DNA of 64,000 bases from Icerya purchasi (lineage: Eukaryota; Arthropoda; Insecta; Hemiptera; Monophlebidae): contig CM077115.1 in assembly GCA_039619475.1 (NCBI GenBank), forward strand, positions 138,210,172 to 138,274,171, read 5' to 3'. The notes beneath the pieces are model-generated. The model was given only the letters and a program-made list of their open reading frames with translations, had not been told where the DNA came from and did no database searches. The position numbers and the translations under genes are program-made. Of this stretch, positions 33,711 through 45,127 are shown one piece after another. The first letter of the stretch is position 1; each line of letters starts with the position of its first letter.

Positions 33711-34979
33711 GCAAGTCTTGACATATGGCCAACAGAATTTACTCAGAACCGATGAAAGCTTAGAAGTAAGGGAATTTGGAGAAGTGAGTGCAGAAGAGTT
33801 ATCGAAGGACAAACGTTATTAGTATTTGGAAATGATTTGCTACTAGTGATTTTAGAGGGAGGTGGAACTGTTGAAGGAAACGAGAGAAGCTTAGGGACAT
33901 CGAAACGATAGCTTACAGTGTCAGCATTACTAGATAAGTTAAATGCAATACTGTCGGCGACACTGTAGATACATATTTTACAAAGTAATGAAAATTATAA
34001 TATTTTGACAATGACGGTAGTTTGTCGAAACTGGTCGATGTTTTTTCAAATATTTTTAATATGATTTGCGTGTTTTGTTATGTAATTTTATAATACGTTT
34101 TGTTATTTATTTTCAGCGTAATATTGTGAATTTATTACTTTGCGAAATATGTAGAATAATGTTTATCGGAGGGATTTTGAGATTTTGATGCTTTTGGGCC
34201 GGAATCTTAAGGTAAGGCGAAGATGAATTGTTGTAGTAGTTTTTCCGTTTCCTCTCTGTGGTGGTGAAAGTTGAATTGAGAAGAACCGGGAAATTTGTCT
34301 GGTTAGAAATATTAACGAAAGTGAATGTAGAAGAGATCAGCTTACCTTGGCTAATTTCTTTAGCTTCAGAAAAGGAAACGTTTTGCAAACTCACTGATCT
34401 TATATAACTTTCACAATTAGGATCCTAGGATATTTATTATAAATACGAATTCTGGTTGTTTATTATTAATTTATAATAATTTGTTTAACAAACTGCATAT
34501 ATATTATAATTATTTATTTGCAATGGTAAACTTTTAAAATTTCGATATTTTTTATTCGTCTTATTAAATAAATTGCTTTTTTTCCCCCTGATTTTGTAAT
34601 CCGAAGAATTCGCTAAGTAACAGCCCGGCGTATCTGACAACACTGAAAACTTTTTCACCGATTATTTTTGTGTAGTATTTTTTTCTATTTCAATTTATTA
34701 GCCACAATTATGGTTTAAATAAGCAAAAAAAAAGAAAAAGAAAAAAAATACAAACAAGCTGGGTAGTATGTTCTTTTTATTTTATAATAATTATTCCTAA
34801 ATTCATAATAGACGTAATCTTACTTGCTGAAACTTACCGCACTGATAAAGACTATTGCAAAATAAATAACTATATAACACATTCCTGTTCTCACCCTTCG
34901 GGGAAATCACAGAGGGTGGTTCAGCAATATTAATAAAATTTAATATTGTACATTACGAAATAAATAATTTTAGCGAGGA
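33711..34979. other. Noncoding stretch
   Basis: AT-rich. The 34113-34394 minus-strand frame (93 codons) shows no recognisable domain. A TTTATTTTCAG at about 34114 is not followed by a convincing coding segment. Confidence 0.45.
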
Positions 34980-34989
34980 GTACACCTGT

Positions 34990-36500
34990 AGGGGACTAAT
35001 ATTAGCCTACAGACGAAAGGCGGTCAGCTTGTGTTATCAACGGTTTACTGCTTCCTACGACATAAAATAACAGCAGACCAGTTCAGTAAATACATACAGA
35101 GCCTAGGAAATAAATTCCTGTCAGGTGCGGATTGGAATGTCAAGCATACAGCGTGGGGCTCCAGGGTAACTACTGCCAGGATATTTGTGTTCAAATAAGC
35201 GCTGGAAAGTCACAATGCTAATTACCTATCAACAAGAAAACCAACGTATTGGCCAACTGATAATGGTAAAATACCGGACCTTTTAGATTTTTTTATTAAA
35301 AAAGGCATTGCCTGTTATTATGCAGAAATAAATTCTTCTTTCGATCTCTTCTCAGACCATTCTTCAATTGTTTTAACCCTTGGTGATTCATTAATATGCG
35401 GAGAAAAGCTTCGATATATTTGTATAATCATAAAACAGACTGGGATTCCTTCCAGGAATATTTAGGCTAAAAATTATATTTAAAAATCCCATTAAAAAAC
35501 CAAACTAACTTTGAGAATGCCGTGCGGTATCTAACTAGGGAGATTCGAACAGCAGCGACTTTGAACACTCCTTCTATTGATGTAAACAAAAAAAGAAAAA
35601 ATTATCCTATTTTAGTTTGCCAGCTTGTTTTAGAAAAGAGAAGGCTTAGGCGAAAATTGTTTCAGACAGGGAATCCATCAGACAAAAAACAACTTAATAA
35701 TAAAAATAAAGAACTCACAATATTTATTAGCAGAAATTAAAAATTAAAATTTTAATAATTACTTAAACTCTCGCCATTAGCGGCGGATGATTATTCTCTG
35801 TGGAAGTGTACAAAAAAAAAAAAATAATAAACAACCAAAAAATCACATTCCTCCGATAAAGCATGATAACAGGTCTCGGGCGAAAGATGCAAAACCAAAA
35901 GCTGATTTATTTGCCATCTACTTGGCAAGAGTTTTTAAGCCGAACTTAACGGCTGCTACGCGGACATAGAAGTCGATGACTTTCTAAAAAGTCCTGGCCA
36001 GTTATCTTCTCCGATCAAGTTAGCGTCAGCTCAAGTTGTGAAAAGTATACTTAAAACGCTGAAAAAGAAAAAAAAGTACCGGTTTAGATTTAATAAGAGT
36101 GGAACTATTGAATAGACTTCCATGGAAGGTTGTAATGTTGCTGACATATTTAAACGCAATACTTCGCCTACATTATTTTCCGGTGCAATGCAAATTATTA
36201 TGATTGCAAAACCGAGCAAAAATCCGCATACTGTAACGTCTTATCGTCCCATTTCCTCGTTGCCTGTTATGTCGAAGGTAATGGAGAAATTGATATTAAA
36301 TAGATTGCCGCCATACATATTGCAATATGATTCCAGAACATCAGTTCGATTTTTTCAAACAGCATTCCACGGTGGATCAGCCGAGCAGAGTGGTAAGTGT
36401 AATAGAAAAAAGTTTGGAAACAAAAAATGTGTGTATAGCGGCATTTCTCGATGTCCAACAGGCTTTTGATAAAGTTTGGCACAATGGTCTATTATATATG
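34990..36500 (+). pseudogene. Jockey ORF2, endonuclease to reverse transcriptase motif A
   Basis: Across several frames: QFSKYIQSLGNKFLSGADWN then VKHTAWGS (endonuclease GDxNxKHxxWGS motif), RKPTYWPTDNGKIPDLLDFF, LFSDHSSIVLTL (last endonuclease motif), QLVLEKRRLRRKLFQTGNPS (linker), DYSLWKCTKK (frame inferred), MIAKPSKNPHTVTSYRPISS, LPVMSKVMEKLILNRL, EHQFDFFKQHSTVDQ, and AAFLDVQQAFDKVWHNGLLY (motif A). These follow the Jockey ORF2 in order and spacing. At least five frame changes and some stops are present. The KVWHNGLLY phrase is cut by the mariner insertion and resumes on the other side. Confidence 0.8.
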
Positions 36501-37284
36501 GTCGGTACGAAAAGTTCCCGGACTACCGCTATAAAATCCGTACTAGTGGTGCGATTTGTCTGAAATTTACGGTACTTATACTTTGATGTTGTGAGAAGAG
36601 ACAACGAAAGTTTCAGGTCGCTACCTGCATTGGTTTACACTCACGAGACCGCCAGTTGTGAGTGAACAACTTTGTCACTTTGTCACGTTTGCGAACAAAG
36701 AGCCACGATTAAATTTTGTTTTTTCTGTGCATCAGAAACGTGTATAATTTAATGAAAAACGCATACAAGGATGTTATGCCGTACAACGTGTTTTGTATGG
36801 CCGATTTAGAAGTAAACGGAGCTCGTTGGAAGACGATCCGTGCTAAGGACGATCGAGCACGATGACTACCAACGAAACCGTGGCTCGTGTGCAAGCTGTA
36901 CTCGCTGAAAATCGGCGAATGCCGGCTTATCGCAAATGAACTAAACGTGAGTACCATATTCATAACATTCTTAACAATGTTTTCTTGTAAAAAGAAGCTG
37001 TGTGCCAGGTTCGTACCGCATTTCCCCTTATGGCCGAACAAAAAGAACATCGTCTGGAAGCGAGCGAGATTCTCATTGAAGCCACCGATATGGACCCGAA
37101 GTGACACAGTATACAAAGGTTCACTCATAATTAGCGGTCTGCTGCGGAAACTAATGCGGGTAGCGACCTGAAACTTTTGTCGTCACTTCTCACAACATTC
37201 AAGTATAAGTACCGTGAATTTCAAACAAATCAGCCCACTAGTACAGATTTTATAGCAGTAGTCCGGGAACTTTTTGTACCGACC
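36501..37284. mobile_element. Mariner-like transposon with about 168-bp inverted ends, inside Jockey
   Basis: The left end GGTCGGTACGAAAAGTTCCC and right end, inverted GGTCGGTACAAAAAGTTCCC, begin arms of roughly 168 bases (36501-36668 and 37118-37284) that match at nearly nine positions in ten. TA lies close outside both ends, as expected for Tc1/mariner insertion. Removing the element rejoins the Jockey phrase GLLY with KLKILLPTRLYFLLSSYLHN. The 450-base centre encodes only part of a transposase. Confidence 0.85.
36780..37105 (+). pseudogene. Mariner transposase remnant (N-terminal part)
   Basis: Translation gives TMTTNETVARVQAVLAENRR, then AVCQVRTAFPLMAEQKEHRL and EASEILIEATDMDP. Mariner transposases have SLEDDPRSGRPSTS-T-ENIxRVRxLVxxDRR, then SARWVPRLLTxEQKxxR, followed by the catalytic DDD region. 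Here the catalytic half is deleted and stops interrupt the rest. The element could move only if supplied with transposase from elsewhere. Confidence 0.7.
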
Positions 37285-38075
37285 GTGTATAAATTAAAAA
37301 TTCTGTTACCAACTAGGCTATATTTCTTATTGAGTTCATATCTGCATAACCGATATTTTTAGGTGCGCTATGAACACAAGTTTTTAGAACTACTATATCC
37401 AGTTCTAGCAGGAGTACCCCAGGGATCAGTTTTGGGATCCACGCTGTATTTGTTGTGTACAGCAGACTTCTCTGTACCGGAAATGCTGACAACACGGCAT
37501 TACTTGCGTCACATTCAGATCTGAAGATAGCGGAAAGCTGGTTTAAAAAGTGGAAAGTTCAGAACAACGAAAGTAAATCAGTAAACGTTCACTTGACGAA
37601 TAGAAAAGTCATAACCCCAACTGTCAGGATAAATGGACTGGAGCTGCCTGTGAGAACAACAGTCAAGTACTTGGGATTACACCTAGATAGTCGCAAAGGA
37701 AATAGATCTATTCGTGTTAAAAAAGTGTACTGGCTTCTAGGAAGAAATAGCGTTTTCAGTATTGATCATAAACGTTTGATATACACAAGTATCTTGAAGC
37801 CTATTTGGACCTACGGAGTACAGCTTTGGGGTTGTACTAAACCTACAAATCTGAAGATAATACAGGCCGTGCAGAATAAAATCCTTAGACTTGTAACCAA
37901 GGAGCCTTGGTATATATCAAATCTAACCTTGCATCAGGATTTAGAGATAGAGTATGTGGCAGATGTTATTAAAATTCATGCCCGAAGACACGCAGAAAGA
38001 CTTGAAAGTCATCCGAACAAACTTGCTTCTGGACTGCTACATACTGTTAATGATAGTGATAGGAGAGGCGGTTGA
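37285..38075 (+). pseudogene. Jockey ORF2, rest of reverse transcriptase and C-terminus
   Basis: Starts KLKILLPTRLYFLLSSYLHN. A frame change follows, and the motif B region (ending QGSVLGS by comparison, around 37411-37440) is poorly preserved. A 206-codon open frame from 37455 then has ADNTALLAS in place of the usual FADDTA(I/L)LA. The second catalytic Asp of motif C is therefore replaced by Asn, with an Asn also before ADN. Later come ESWFKKWKVQNNESKSVNV, VKYLGLHLDSR, RLIYTSILKPIWTYGVQLWG and NKILRLVTKEPWYI, all typical of Jockey. The loss of the catalytic DD pair alone would inactivate it. Confidence 0.8.
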
Positions 38076-38240
38076 AGCGTAAGAAATCTCATGACCTTGT
38101 TTAAGGTAAAGATTATCGTACCATTGGGTACTTCTCCCTTCATGCTCAATATTTCCCTGTTAAGAATATTGCTAAATGACCTAGATGACCAGTTTGTAAT
38201 AGAATAAATCGGGGGAAAAAACATAATAATAATAATCGGG

Positions 38241-39029
38241 TTCTATAGTATCATTCGAGTTATTGTTCGTCGTATATCGAGAGTGTAATTGTAGAGGCAG
38301 AAAGTATGGAAATGAATGTGAGAGAAGATAGATGAGGGTTGTTTAACCCAATCTCGCCGTTATGATAATTGAAAATAGCGTTTACACAGATAGCCAATTA
38401 AATCGACGCTTGTTTGACACAGTATGTATAGGTGAGAATGTATTTTCGCATGCCAGCGAAGCTTGCAGCCGGGTCTGTGAAACGATTCAATCTTGCAGAG
38501 TTGGAGATATTTGATTGGAAGGTACGCGGTAAATTAAAAAAAAATGCTGTAAACGGTTAAACTGTCATCAGTCTCGCTTATTAAACTCATCTTCGCTTCA
38601 ACATCGTGTAGCTATTATCGTTGATTTCGATATTTCTGTCACCGCTACGAATGCATCCGATACCAGCAGCAAAGATAATTCGTTTACTCCTTCAGTTCAA
38701 ATGTTTTCTACATTCGTATTTGTTTTTGCGTGCTTTATTTTGTTTTGTTTATTTCGAATTAATAATTGCGAATAAAAAAACAAAAAAAACATAATAAATT
38801 CCATCTCCCCTCTCTGCTAGATATTTATTTTAAATGAAAACGTATCAATTGTTCGAATCGATTCGTCCGGCCAGAATTATTTTTTAACGTTTTTTTGTCA
38901 CTTAAATTTTAAAAAGTCAAAAAAAAAGAAAAGATTATAACGGAAGAATTGTTTTTTATTAGTTTTTGTTTATTTGCATAACCGTACTAATAATATTTGT
39001 GTACTGTGCTCCTTTAACCGAGATATAAC
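38241..39029. other. Noncoding stretch
   Basis: AT-rich, no recognised feature. Confidence 0.5.
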
Positions 39030-39467
39030 TAGCGTAATCTTTTAGCAGTCATTCGCTTATCACGTTTCTGCGAGCGTCGACAAAATCGGGGTGGAGGGAC
39101 AGCGATGTTGGGGTTTTCGAGAAACGATTCAAGGGGCTGGCGCCGACAATTGTGCTTTTCCTGGGAATTCTCGTCTGCATCTGCGCTCAAAATGTCGTCT
39201 GGCAGTGTTGAACGTCCGCGCGAATTAGCTGGCTACTATTTTGATTTCTCGTCAAAAGTGTCTGTCGTGTAGTTTCGGGTTTCGGAAAAAAACGGTTTCT
39301 CCAACGTGTCGTGCTTTTTTGATTGTTTATGCGTTCTCAATCGATAGAGTAAATTGAAAATATACGATTTAGTTGTTGTTTTTTTTTTTTTTTTTTGTTT
39401 GATAATGAAAGAATTCTGTAGAAAAAAGAAAAATTTTAGAACTGAATAATTTTAACCGAAAATAAAT
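39030..39467 (+). promoter_or_regulatory. Second GC-richer island; candidate alternative first exon
   Basis: About 39.05-39.33 kb is clearly GC- and CpG-richer than its surroundings. It contains a 55-codon frame (39105-39272) starting MLGFSRNDSRGWRRQ and ending SSKVSVV, which I do not recognise and which could be an upstream ORF. A T run follows (39379-39395), and a strong donor-like AAT|GTAAGTTT stands at 39468. Strand is inferred from that donor. It could be a second promoter of the gene suggested at 19.3-20.1 kb, or unrelated. Confidence 0.35.
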
Positions 39468-39590
39468 GTAAGTTTTTTTTTAGTTTACGCTTTTACATTG
39501 TTATTAAATTATTCGCTGAAGTTATGATTGCCGTTTTTTTTCTTATTATAACAAGCAACTTATTCCAACCTTTTGCGAAGAAATTATTAT

Positions 39591-39591
<1 letters not shown>

Positions 39592-39626
<35 letters not shown>
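39592..39626. repeat. (GA)n microsatellite
   Basis: About sixteen GA units. Confidence 0.95.
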
Positions 39627-39632
<6 letters not shown>

Positions 39633-40629
39633 GAGACAGCCTCGTAAATATAAAGTTTTATATTCAGCCGGCATAACCTGAAATTGTTTAAAAATATTTT
39701 TCCAAAGCGTACACTTTATTAAAAAATAGTACAGATGCTAATAAATTTTCTGAAAGGTAGAAATTCATTGTTTTTTTAAAAACGTTCGCGAGATTTTCAT
39801 CGTGTTATTTCATTTTTCCCCTAAATCATACTGACGGTCATTAAATGGCTCGGAAATAAGTTTTCTTGTACTTCCATAAAGCAGACGTCTAGTTAAAAGG
39901 AATCTCCAGCCCGAAGCGGGATATCGTTTGGAAATGGAATTTTCAGTACAAACATATTAAAAACATTTTTTAACCATCTTTATCATAGTCAATAAATTAG
40001 AAATAAAGTATAAAACATTTCTTCTTTTATGTATATATATATATATTGGATGTGCGCAACCTATTCGAATATCGAACCTTAAACTTGGCTATTTTTTTAT
40101 CATTTGTCTAATTTCTTTCGTAACAACCACGTCACTAAAATAAATTGTGACGTGGTTATTATTGATGAAATTAGACAAACGGTTAATAACAAAAGTCACG
40201 AAAATTTAAAGTAATTTTTGTTTTTTTATCAATTTGAAGTTCTATATGGAATTGTAGCATACGCGTTAACTATAATCTATATCTAAATATAAAATAAAAA
40301 TCAATTGCCACATGTATGACTCTAATCATCACTTGAGAACGGCTCGGCCGATCTGGCTGGTTTTTTTTTTTTTTTTTTTTTGTTGTGTTCGTAATTGTCA
40401 GGACAAGGTTTGTGTGAAGAAAAATTTTTTGAAAATTTGATGCGACCAGCGGCACAGAAATGCGCACGGGACGAATAAAAAAAGAATAATAATAATTTTT
40501 ATAAAATTTTAAATAAAATAAACACCACGCTAAATATAAATTAAACAAATTTAGATAAAATAATTACTGCGGTCCAAATATAGATCACATTTTATTAATT
40601 TCTGGCGTGAACCACGTTCTGTTACTTTA
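39627..40629. other. Noncoding stretch
   Basis: AT-rich with a T run at 40362-40381. Apart from the hairpin noted separately, no feature is supported. The 40270-40548 minus-strand frame is A/T-run driven. Confidence 0.5.
40103..40179. repeat. Strong 77-nt hairpin
   Basis: TTTGTCTAATTTC pairs perfectly with GAAATTAGACAAA, and inside it TAACAACCACGTCAC pairs (one mismatch) with GTGACGTGGTTATTA, separated by five-base internal loops and an 11-base terminal loop. Size and shape resemble a microRNA precursor or a tiny inverted-repeat element. Nothing shows that it is transcribed. Confidence 0.7.
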
Positions 40630-41075
40630 CTTTTTGCGTTACTGAAATCGCTAAACCTCTATGACATGATCGCGCTTCTAGCCTAATTGTCACTGCGGGG
40701 AGTTTAAAAAAAGTAGTGTTCCCCATTACTTTTTTACAGAGAATTTTTAATATCTGCTACCGGGAATGTTATTGATACCAAAATTTGAAATCATTACTTA
40801 ATTTAACTGTAGTCTATTGTTTTGTTAATAAATTAATTTTAATAAAATGCTCGAGACGAAGAATTCGGAAGATATGTCGGTGATTATGGGAGATTGCCGT
40901 GTGAATAATTCGGCCTCTTCAAAATGATGGCTGTGTGCTCTGTTTAGTTGAGCGAAACTTTTTATTAGATCACGACAGACAAGTTACAGAGAGATCGATA
41001 ATCTTTAATTAAACGTGAAACGTGAAGATCATTTTTTTTTGTTAGACGGTGATAAACATGTTTTCCAAAAAAAAA
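40630..41075 (-). repeat. Unnamed dispersed repeat, copy 2
   Basis: Reverse-complement counterpart of 16.14-16.49 kb. The shared blocks occur in the same order, with an extra segment of about 90 bases near 40750-40860 that the other copy lacks. No coding capacity. Confidence 0.65.
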
Positions 41076-41293
41076 AAAAAAAATGAATCTTCACAAAATA
41101 TAATTCGAGGTAAAACGGATTTTTTTTTCATTAATTACTGAGTCAAAATTTAAACGTGCATTAATATACGGTCGAAGCCATGGGTAATAGCTAGTTATAT
41201 ATAAATAAGTAAAACAAGAAACAGTAAATAATTTTTTACACTTCTCGTGATCATGAAGCTTTGTCTTCAAAACACGTCGGGTATTTAATCAAA

Positions 41294-41345
41294 AAATTAA
41301 ATAATTGTTTTATATTGGTGTAGAAAATTACTTATTGTACAATAT
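41294..41345. repeat. Short diverged direct repeat shared with 44.2 kb
   Basis: AAATTAAATAATTGTTTTA-TATTGGTGTAGAAAATTACT-TATTGTACAA resembles 44203-44253 closely, and similarity continues weakly upstream of both. Likely pieces of one old repeat. Confidence 0.5.
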
Positions 41346-41499
41346 ACATAAACAATAAGTGTAATTAACAGATATATTGAAAACAAGATACATTGCATAT
41401 ATTTTATATTGTAATATGGTAAAAAATTGTATATATATAATTGTTGGCGCAGTCTGATCAACCGGGTGACAGATCATGGTCACGATACCCCTACATGGG

Positions 41500-42180
41500 G
41501 TGAAACGATTCGATACATAGATATATATGTATCCGCATTGATATGCTCTGGGTCCCCAGTCATATGGAGTTAGAGGGTAATGAAATGGCAAATTCCTTGG
41601 CTCAGATTTATCCTCCCGCCTTTGTTTTTTCTCTACAATTCCCGTTTCTAATTTACTTCCATTGTGTAAAAAGTGTTTCATGTTAGATTTTAGTCAAATT
41701 TTTACGTTTCTTCCTTTTCTAATCAACCTTACTCTTAAATTTTTCCATCCAACCTAATCTTCCCACGCGACCTTGGTTTTACGATTTTCCTTCGCTCCGT
41801 TATTGTCCCTATTATCCGTTTACGTCTGAATCATATTCTTCTTCCTTCTTTACGTTACCATTTTCATCTCGCACTCTTTCTCCTAATTATCCTCTTCAAT
41901 TAATGACGAAGCCGTCTACGATCTTGACCATATCTTCTTTGAATGTCCATCCCTCGTCAATGGCACTTCTTTGTACTCCGATCTGTTATCACTCAAACTC
42001 CCCATTCCTTATTGTGCCTCGTATATCTTATCGTTTCCGCCGATCTCCGTTGTTCCTATCCTCAGTTCTTTTATCTTATCAATAGCTGACACCGACTTTA
42101 CATCTAACTGATCCTTCTCCCTCGTGTCGTTTCTGGGCGAAGATCCTTTGTTGACATGCCCGGGGGGGGGTTAAAAATAA
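41500..42180 (+). pseudogene. I-like LINE 3' end (RNase H to A-rich tail)
   Basis: WVPSHMELEGNEMANSLAQ at about 41545-41605 is the last RNase H motif of I-type LINEs (WVPSHxGxxGNExADxLA). Further on, DEAVYDLDHIFFECPSL and LPIPYCASYILSFPP give the C-terminal finger and the same end phrase as the minus-strand copy at 4.5-4.9 kb. The element ends near 42167-42190 with an A-rich tail. Frames change several times. Confidence 0.7.
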
Positions 42181-42370
42181 AAAAAATTGAGTTCTCGAAA
42201 ATGGCTCTAATGATTTTATGAAATTCACGAATTAGGGGTTTTTAAATGTTTGGATAAATCGATTGGTCCGAGATCTTGTTGTCGAGAAAATTCTACGAAA
42301 TGAGCAATATTTAAAAGATATTCTGGCGTTACAGAAACTAAAAACAAATTTAAAATCTACAACTCAAAAA

Positions 42371-42404
42371 TATATGATATATATATATATATATACATAT
42401 ATAA

Positions 42405-42455
<51 letters not shown>
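42371..42455. repeat. (TA)n microsatellite
   Basis: Long TA tract with a few interruptions. Confidence 0.95.
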
Positions 42456-42460
<5 letters not shown>

Positions 42461-44435
42461 TTACCTAGTAAGAAGTATAAAATACATCACCCAATTTAGC
42501 CGGCCAGCACGGAAGATTTGGTCAACTTATTCTACCAGGATGTAACTGGGTTTTGAAAACGACTTTAAAAATTTCAATGAATTTCAGGAAATAGAGATTT
42601 TTACGGATTTAGGTAAACATTACTGGTCGAGATGTTATCGTCGAGAAAATTCTATACAAAGAGCAATTCTAAAAAGGAAGAAAGTGATCATCGTATTTAT
42701 AGGATTCAGTAAAAAGTAAGCGAAACGCTTGTTTCTATCGTGATGAAAAATAATACATTTATTTATATTGTTGAATAAAAATAAATAAAGGTATATAGAG
42801 TAATATCTTTGTTTCGCGGTGAAATGCTACCTAAATTTACGGTATGGAATCATACGGATGATAATTTTTTAATAATATTTTTGGCTTATGAATATTTTTG
42901 TTTTTACGTTCTGTAACGTGAGAAAAGTTTAATCTGTGCAAAATTTAAAAATTTACAATTTCGCGATAAAAAATTTACATGGGGCGATTTTAAATATTAC
43001 GCAACTAAAATACACTTCGATAATTGAAAAATAAAGCCTCGCAATCGGAACTTTCGCAATACGCGCGTATTATGTTTCCAAATGTTTGTGAAACTCGCGA
43101 ATTTATCTGCAAGTTCAGCATAAATCCGAACAAAACTCAGCCAGACCAGGTACTTAATTATTATCGTTAGCGCTGAAGACCGAATAAATTGAAAAAATGC
43201 ATATTTCTCTCACGGACAGACAGCGGTTCTAAGTTACACTTGCTCGACGGTGAATTGTTCAGCAAGTGCTATATCGTTACATGAACGTTGGGGGGGGAGT
43301 CGAAAGAAATATACACGTATTTTATTAGAAATTATTAAATTCCGGTAAAAAATTATATTAATTAGAAGTAACGTGTCGCTGAAATACATTTTTGGTGTCC
43401 AATAACTGTCGCTAAATTTCCAAAAAAAAAAAAAAACAGCAACGAAAAAAACGAAAATTAAAATTAAATAAAATAAAATTTTCCACTTTTTATATACGCA
43501 TATAATAGTAGTGTGCATTCTTAATGCTAGATTACATTTAGAGCGCGTGTCTTAAGAAAACCTCAAAATCGCAAAACGAATCTTTAGCTTAAAACTATTT
43601 TTAAATAGAACTTACTGCTGTGTAATCCTCGTTAGCGTTTTTTTTTTTTTGTTGGAAAAAGATGTCGATTTAAAATTCGTGGGATGAATTTTGAACATTT
43701 TAATTCTAGAGGGCGCCCCTTTTTTTGTTTTAAATAAGTATCAAAAAATCGGATCAATTAAGACACAGACGTTTTACTTTTAGCTTATATGTATTTTTTT
43801 CTTTTACCCTACTGCTGGTTAGCTCGGAAAGCGTTTGCTCCGCGAAAAACATCTAATCTGTACGACTTTATATCCAAACGTGCGCTGTACATACCGAATT
43901 ATTATCTATCATCACCGTTACAGTATAATTTTCAGTTTTTTTTATTATTTTTTAATTTTATTTTTTTCTCGCAAAGCGAACTTCAGTTTTAATGTAAAAA
44001 ATACGATTTTCGACTGCGCCACTACATGAGCATCGGGGGTAATTTATTCTGGCCGAAATATTTTCTACGAAACACACGTAAGTTTCTTAATACGATTCGG
44101 GAATATTCTCAAAGGTCCGATGAATGTATCGGAGTTTGTCGCTTGTACGATTTTCATATCGATGTTTTTTCTCTGAAATTTATACGCGTCGAGATATTTG
44201 ATAAATTAAATAATTGTTTTAAATTGGTGTTTAAAATTCATTACTGTACAACATAAAAGAAGCAGTGAGTGAAATAATACTCGGTAAACTATTCCGTTAC
44301 GAATAAGCGTTCGATTCAGATAAGTTACAGGTTCGACTCAGTATCGGAATGGATATTAATTTATTGAACTGACGGCTGCCGAATAATTTCGGCACAGTTT
44401 GGACATATCTGTTAAGTGTGATAATTACGTACGGG
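42456..44435. other. Noncoding stretch
   Basis: AT-rich, with a G run near 43290-43297 and an A run near 43421-43436. Open frames at 43789-44029 and 44026-44256 are unrecognised. 44203-44255 repeats 41.3 kb. Confidence 0.45.
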
Positions 44436-45127
44436 CATTGGCGCACTCAAGGGGGATGCCACGGGGCCATTGCTCCCCCCAAAAAATCTCCGAAATTTTT
44501 TCCAAAATTAATTTTGTACCGTAATGCGGGATAGTACAGAAAAAAAGAAATGAATTCGATGTTTGTGTATAGTAGTGACGGGTAAGTTCGTTATTTCTTC
44601 GGATACGGTTCCGGAACTGCATCCCGGATACGTATCCAGCGGACCCAAATGGATCTGACATTTTACACTCAACACTAACATTAGTTTGCGCTCTTGAATA
44701 TACACCGTGAAATAAGTATAACTGCCGACGAGGTATTAGATATCTTTATAAAGAATTCTCGAAAACTTAATTTCGTTTTGTAATGTTTTGTTTTACTTCG
44801 ATTTTTAAAAAAAAAACATACATATTTACACTTTATGCTTAATATTATATACTTTTACCTAATTTTTTTCTAATTAAATTCTATGCTTACCTAGTTTATG
44901 CTTATTACAAACATAATGTTACGTTTCTATTATTATTATTATTATTATTTTTTTTTTTTCGATAAAATTCATTGGTTTTGTAATTATTTATTTTTTATTT
45001 TTTATTTTAATTTACAGACCACGGAAATAGATAGGGTACTTAGTCGAGTTATCGAGTTACCACTCTCTAACTCATCTTCTAAATTCTAGCCCCGACCAAA
45101 AAAAAAAAAATCCTGAGTGCGCCTTTG
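44436..45127. mobile_element. Non-autonomous hAT transposon, 692 bp
   Basis: Ends CATTGGCGCACTCAAGG (left) and, inverted, CAAAGGCGCACTCAGGA (right) fit the CAG-x-GGCGGA-like ends of a large hAT group, followed on the left by the typical GGGGGATGCCACGGGGCCAT and CCCCCC blocks. Flanking octamers CGTACGGG (44428-44435) and CATACGGG (45128-45135) match at seven of eight positions, the size hAT elements duplicate. The interior has no transposase coding sequence. Confidence 0.8.

Larger units (their letters stand above)
34980..38240 (+). mobile_element. Jockey-clade LINE, 5' truncated and interrupted
   Basis: Endonuclease, linker, reverse transcriptase and C-terminal region appear in order on one strand, followed by about 150 bases of 3' untranslated sequence ending in (AAT)n near 38224-38237. 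The first part of the endonuclease and all of ORF1 are absent. A mariner element is inserted in the reverse transcriptase at 36501-37284. Confidence 0.8.

Noticed and set aside
36377..36604. 75-codon minus-strand open frame
   Set aside because: Antisense to Jockey motif A and the mariner end.
36709..37128. 139-codon minus-strand open frame
   Set aside because: Antisense shadow of the mariner transposase remnant and its inverted end.
41328..41681. 117-codon minus-strand open frame
   Set aside because: It is antisense to the RNase H phrase WVPSHMELEGNEMANSLAQ of the I-like LINE on the + strand, which is the better explanation.
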